Under the pieces are notes generated by a model. That model was not told the DNA's origin, ran no database searches, and saw only the letters and a list, made by a program, of their open reading frames with translations. A stretch of 8,563 bases of DNA from Pseudomonadota bacterium (GTDB taxonomy: Bacteria; Pseudomonadota; Gammaproteobacteria; Acidithiobacillales; Acidithiobacillaceae): positions 1 through 8,563 of the forward strand of contig JAKAVW010000121.1 in assembly GCA_021827445.1 (NCBI GenBank), in the 5' to 3' direction. A program made the position numbers and the translations under genes. Position 1 is the first letter of the stretch; each line of letters begins with the position of its first letter. Positions 6,207 to 8,563 of the stretch are shown here, in pieces.

Positions 6207-6725
6207 CTAAATCGGCAGGGTCAAACCGAAAGTGGAACCGAGCGCCTTGGCCGTCGCTACTACGCTGGTCGCCAGGCCGCCGCCGAGAATATGGGTAACG
6301 CCTTTTTTAGCCGACACGCCGTTCCCCGCCGTACCCTCCCCGACCTCTTTCAGGATCATCAGTCCCCGCGTAATAGCAAACCATCCCACTACCTGAACGA
6401 AGAACTCGATAGCTTCCACTGCTGTGGTCATGCTCGCGCCGCCAGGACCCGTATAAGCGAGCTGGCTGGGATTGCCCGATGTAAACAGAGTGGCCTGAGT
6501 GTGTGCTACGAACGTCGGCAGGACGATCAGCGCTGCGCCCAGAAAAATGCGACTGACCACCGATTCTTTGGTGATCCGCGAATCATAAAACGCGCCACGG
6601 GCACGATAGAGCGCCGAACCCACGTACCAGAAACCCAACATGTAGGCGACAATCTGAATCAGGCTTAAAAATTGCGGCAGGGTATTGTTGGCCAAGCCGT
6701 CTATCATCGTCACTGCGGTTATCAT
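6207..6725 (-). CDS. IcmC/IcmD (DotE/DotP; TraQ/TraR)-like inner-membrane protein
   Basis: This 172-residue protein has about four hydrophobic segments (residues ~17-38, 56-76, 104-123 and 142-160). The second half shows a pattern typical of the IcmC/IcmD group of Dot/Icm and IncI systems: VVGWFAITRGLMILKEVGEG at about 112-131, followed by a Gly-rich loop and KKGVTHILGGGLATSVV (140-156). These small proteins sit in the inner membrane beside DotG. I chose the ATG at 6725, which has a GAGGG site a few bases upstream and leaves 31 bases after the TraP-like stop. A longer frame from 6824 would overlap that gene by 68 bases and add a polar, unlikely leader. Which of the two related families it belongs to is not resolved here. 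Confidence 0.68.
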   Translation of the reverse strand: MITAVTMIDGLANNTLPQFLSLIQIVAYMLGFWYVGSALYRARGAFYDSRITKESVVSRIFLGAALIVLPTFVAHTQATLFTSGNPSQLAYTGPGGASMTTAVEAIEFFVQVVGWFAITRGLMILKEVGEGTAGNGVSAKKGVTHILGGGLATSVVATAKALGSTFGLTLPI

Positions 6726-6756
6726 CGTGCCGCCCTCTTTTTCATTGCGATCCCGA

Positions 6757-7434
6757 TCACCATCCCAGCTCACCCCGGTCAGTGCGCACGCCGTCTGGGC
6801 CGACGCCGAGTATCCGCAGGCCACCGGGCAACCGGGTTCCCGCCGTCACAATGACGGTTTCTCCATCGGGATTCGTGAGCCAGGCTTCGGTGACACCAGT
6901 CGCCTGCAAATGGTAGCCATCAAGACTCCGGTGCAAATTCAGGGTCTTTGGCAGGGTGGCGGCCGACACGGGCGCCAAACGGCCAGCGGCACTGGCGTTG
7001 AGGTGCATGAACTTCACCGCACTCTGCTGGATCGCTACCATGCGGCTCAGCGTTGCCTGTATCGACTGCGTTTCGCTTTGCAGCGCCATGATTTCGGCAT
7101 CAATTTTCTGGAGTCCCGCCGATGTCATGGTGTCCTGGCCGGGCACCGTGGGTATTTGGCTGCTGGCCGACACCGCCACTACGGGCGTTACCGATGCGGC
7201 GGGTGGCGCAATGGTTGCGGTTGGTACCGCTTGAACAGGTGCCACGAGCTGCGCTGCTGGTGTTTCGCTCGTCACGAGTGGTGCTGCACTGGCGAAAGAC
7301 GCGGGTCCGGCATGGTGAGACGCTGCAGGAGCCTCGCCAAGACCAAATAGATGCAGGTGCCACGCCATCATGCCGCCAATGACGATGGCAGGAACCCCAT
7401 AGATGGCTATGCCTGTCAGTTTTTCCTTGTCCAT
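6757..7434 (-). CDS. TraP/DotF (IcmG)-like single-pass membrane protein
   Basis: This 225-residue protein has a short cytosolic N-terminus (MDKEKLTG) and one membrane helix (about 9-29). An Ala/Pro/Val-rich periplasmic linker (33-97) is followed by a predicted coiled coil (about 105-140, LQKIDAEIMALQSETQSIQA) and a C-terminal beta-rich domain (168-225) with LDGYHLQATGVTEAWLTNPD and VTAGTRLPGGLRILGVGPDG. This architecture fits TraP/DotF, which contacts the DotG channel protein; the C-terminal domain also resembles PilP. It lies two genes downstream of DotG, near the order seen in IncI. The ATG at 7434 is preferred because GGGAG lies eight bases upstream; an ATG at 7449 has no good site. Confidence 0.62.
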   Translation of the reverse strand: MDKEKLTGIAIYGVPAIVIGGMMAWHLHLFGLGEAPAASHHAGPASFASAAPLVTSETPAAQLVAPVQAVPTATIAPPAASVTPVVAVSASSQIPTVPGQDTMTSAGLQKIDAEIMALQSETQSIQATLSRMVAIQQSAVKFMHLNASAAGRLAPVSAATLPKTLNLHRSLDGYHLQATGVTEAWLTNPDGETVIVTAGTRLPGGLRILGVGPDGVRTDRGELGW

Positions 7435-7473
7435 TAAATATTCTCCCATGGTTTCATATCGCTAACCCGCTAC

Positions 7474-8139
7474 TTAGTGATCATTGTTCCGGTTCTTCCG
7501 TGGCTGTGCCCCGTAGGTCTGTTGCGGCAAATGGAGGAGTTCGATGATGTACACCATTCGCTGTTCATAAATTGCCGCCCTCGACGCCGGGATGCCATCC
7601 TCCGCAATAATGGCTTCCGGTGATCGTCCCCGCCGCCGTTCCATGTACCAGTTGAGATAAGCCCTGCCCAGGCGTTCGAGATACACCTGTATCTGGTAGT
7701 GATACTGTTCCTTCTGGTGTTTGCGAGCGTTGGTCTCCCCGGAAACTGCCATTTCCACGGCCTCGTCTCCATACACATGGATGCTGTGATGCCTGCCCTC
7801 CATCTCTTGATCGTGTACGAGAGCATTTTGCACACGGGTGAAGAGACGGGTGCCGATGGAGCACCCTTCGTTCACCGCCATGGGTTCATCAGCATCCAGC
7901 ATGCCCATCAGCGTCGCATACACATCGCTGCGGATCTCACGCTCGGGTTTCCCGGACCGACGTTGCGCCCGCCGGATGGGCACATGGCAATATTTTTCCA
8001 TGCGCTCCAGAAACTCCTGCACGACATCCTCACGCCCTTCCCGATGAGCGGCTCGGGCGGCAATATAGAGATCTTCTATTTCCTGTGACGCCAGCGCCTT
8101 CTGTGCGGCGGTTTTCCCAGGCAGATCCAAGGTGACCAT
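7474..8139 (-). CDS. Cytosolic protein with weak sigma-70-like layout
   Basis: This 221-residue, charged, soluble protein has no signal peptide or membrane segment. I do not recognise it with certainty. Residues ~20-122 contain REIRSDVYATLMGMLDADEP and SIGTRLFTRVQNALVHDQEM, which resemble the helical layout of sigma region 2. Residues ~150-204 contain LERLGRAYLNWYMERRRGRS followed by PEAIIAEDGIPASRAAIYEQ, which look like a sigma region 4 or other helix-turn-helix unit. The C-terminus is basic (PRKNRNNDH). It starts 17 bases after the DotG-like stop with GGGAG close to the ATG and ends 39 bases before the TraP-like gene. If the resemblance is real it could control transfer or host genes; otherwise it may be a cytosolic adaptor. 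The gene itself is secure, the function is not. Confidence 0.72.
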   Translation of the reverse strand: MVTLDLPGKTAAQKALASQEIEDLYIAARAAHREGREDVVQEFLERMEKYCHVPIRRAQRRSGKPEREIRSDVYATLMGMLDADEPMAVNEGCSIGTRLFTRVQNALVHDQEMEGRHHSIHVYGDEAVEMAVSGETNARKHQKEQYHYQIQVYLERLGRAYLNWYMERRRGRSPEAIIAEDGIPASRAAIYEQRMVYIIELLHLPQQTYGAQPRKNRNNDH

Positions 8140-8156
8140 CTCGCTCCCGGTTACAG

Positions 8157-8563
8157 CTAACCTGTTGTCATCGCCTGCTTGACCGGCTTCATGAATAAAA
8201 TGCCGACCCCGGTGCCGGCCTTCACATGCACCGTAGGCGGCGTATCAAAACGCTTCATCATGATCGGCGCCATCACGGTTCCCACATTGCCAATGGCGGA
8301 TGCCGCGATTTGTCCGTTGTTGAGCTGCTGGGAAACGACGCCTATACCGCTGCCGGTAAGAAGGGTAGAAGTGTTCGCCATTTGCATGGCGTTATTGACC
8401 CCTTCGAGCAGTGCCGCGCCCACCAGCCAGCCATACCGGTAGAGTGTGTGGTAGTTGGTGTACGTCGATAGCGCGGTGCGCGCGGTGGCGGTGGTAATGG
8501 CTACCGCCTGTATCGGGTAAGTCTGGTGGTGCAGGGTCATTTGGTTGAACTCCACCACCACAC
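8157..8563 (-). CDS. traO: DotG/IcmE/TraO (VirB10-type) core channel protein, C-terminal part
   Basis: The frame is open from the right edge and ends with TAG at 8159-8157, so only about 135 C-terminal residues are present and the true start lies beyond 8563. The segment begins near VEFNQMTLHHQTYPIQAVAI. It continues with YTNYHTLYRYGWLVGAALLE and a Gly/Ser/Gln-rich stretch, then reaches a terminal FDTPPTVHVKAGTGVGILFM motif. This is the VirB10-like C-terminal domain of DotG/TraO, with the characteristic tyrosine/arginine-rich turn and the final beta strand of the channel. In related systems this protein spans from the inner to the outer membrane and forms the core channel. It is the most upstream gene in the window and identifies the cluster as MPF_I/Dot-Icm-like. 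Confidence 0.82.
   Translation of the reverse strand, partial: VVVEFNQMTLHHQTYPIQAVAITTATARTALSTYTNYHTLYRYGWLVGAALLEGVNNAMQMANTSTLLTGSGIGVVSQQLNNGQIAASAIGNVGTVMAPIMMKRFDTPPTVHVKAGTGVGILFMKPVKQAMTTG

Noticed and set aside
1..8563. Search for CRISPR arrays, tRNAs, IS ends and attachment sites
   Set aside because: No regularly spaced repeats, cloverleaf sequence, transposase frame or flanking inverted repeats were seen; the window is almost fully coding.

Overview
The window is a fragment of a conjugative DNA-transfer (type IV secretion) cluster of the IncI/Dot-Icm kind (MPF_I), probably carried by a plasmid or an integrative conjugative element. All supported genes lie on the minus strand. They form one tightly packed, head-to-tail array with short gaps or start/stop overlaps, so they are probably co-transcribed from a promoter to the right of position 8563. 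I see no rRNA, tRNA, CRISPR array, IS element, integrase, relaxase or transfer ATPase. The GC-rich coding style and the gene set fit a gamma-proteobacterium or an acidithiobacillus-like acidophile. This host guess rests on general resemblance only.

In transcription order (right to left) the array begins with the C-terminal part of a DotG/IcmE/TraO (VirB10-type) core channel protein (8157-8563). Next come a 221-residue cytosolic protein with sigma-factor-like features (7474-8139), a TraP/DotF-like single-pass membrane protein (6757-7434), an IcmC/IcmD (TraQ/TraR)-like polytopic membrane protein (6207-6725), an unidentified polytopic protein (5490-6194) and a lytic transglycosylase with an extra degenerate transglycosylase-like N-terminal domain (4783-5493). 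The order DotG, then DotF-like, then IcmC/D-like matches the traO-traP-traQ order of IncI plasmids.

The array is then interrupted by a conspicuously AT-richer gene (3904-4776) for a soluble protein of unknown function, possibly DUF6685-like. It looks like acquired cargo. After it the transfer theme resumes with exported proteins: a TcpQ-domain protein (2930-3874), a previously easy-to-miss 42-residue membrane peptide (2791-2919), a DotI/IcmL/TraM-like periplasmic protein that overlaps it by 8 bases (2304-2798), a 92-residue one-pass membrane protein (1969-2247), a DsbC/DsbG-like thiol-disulfide protein with duplicated Cys-Pro-Pro-Gly segments (887-1954) and a phospholipase D-superfamily protein cut by the left edge (1-807).

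Taken together, the genes supply the envelope-spanning channel (DotG, DotF-like, DotI-like, IcmC/D-like), a peptidoglycan-opening enzyme, and a probable disulfide-folding helper for the Cys-containing exported proteins. The accessory or unexplained items are the sigma-like protein, the AT-rich gene, the PLD protein with altered HKD motifs and the small membrane peptides. These are the best places to look for new biology.
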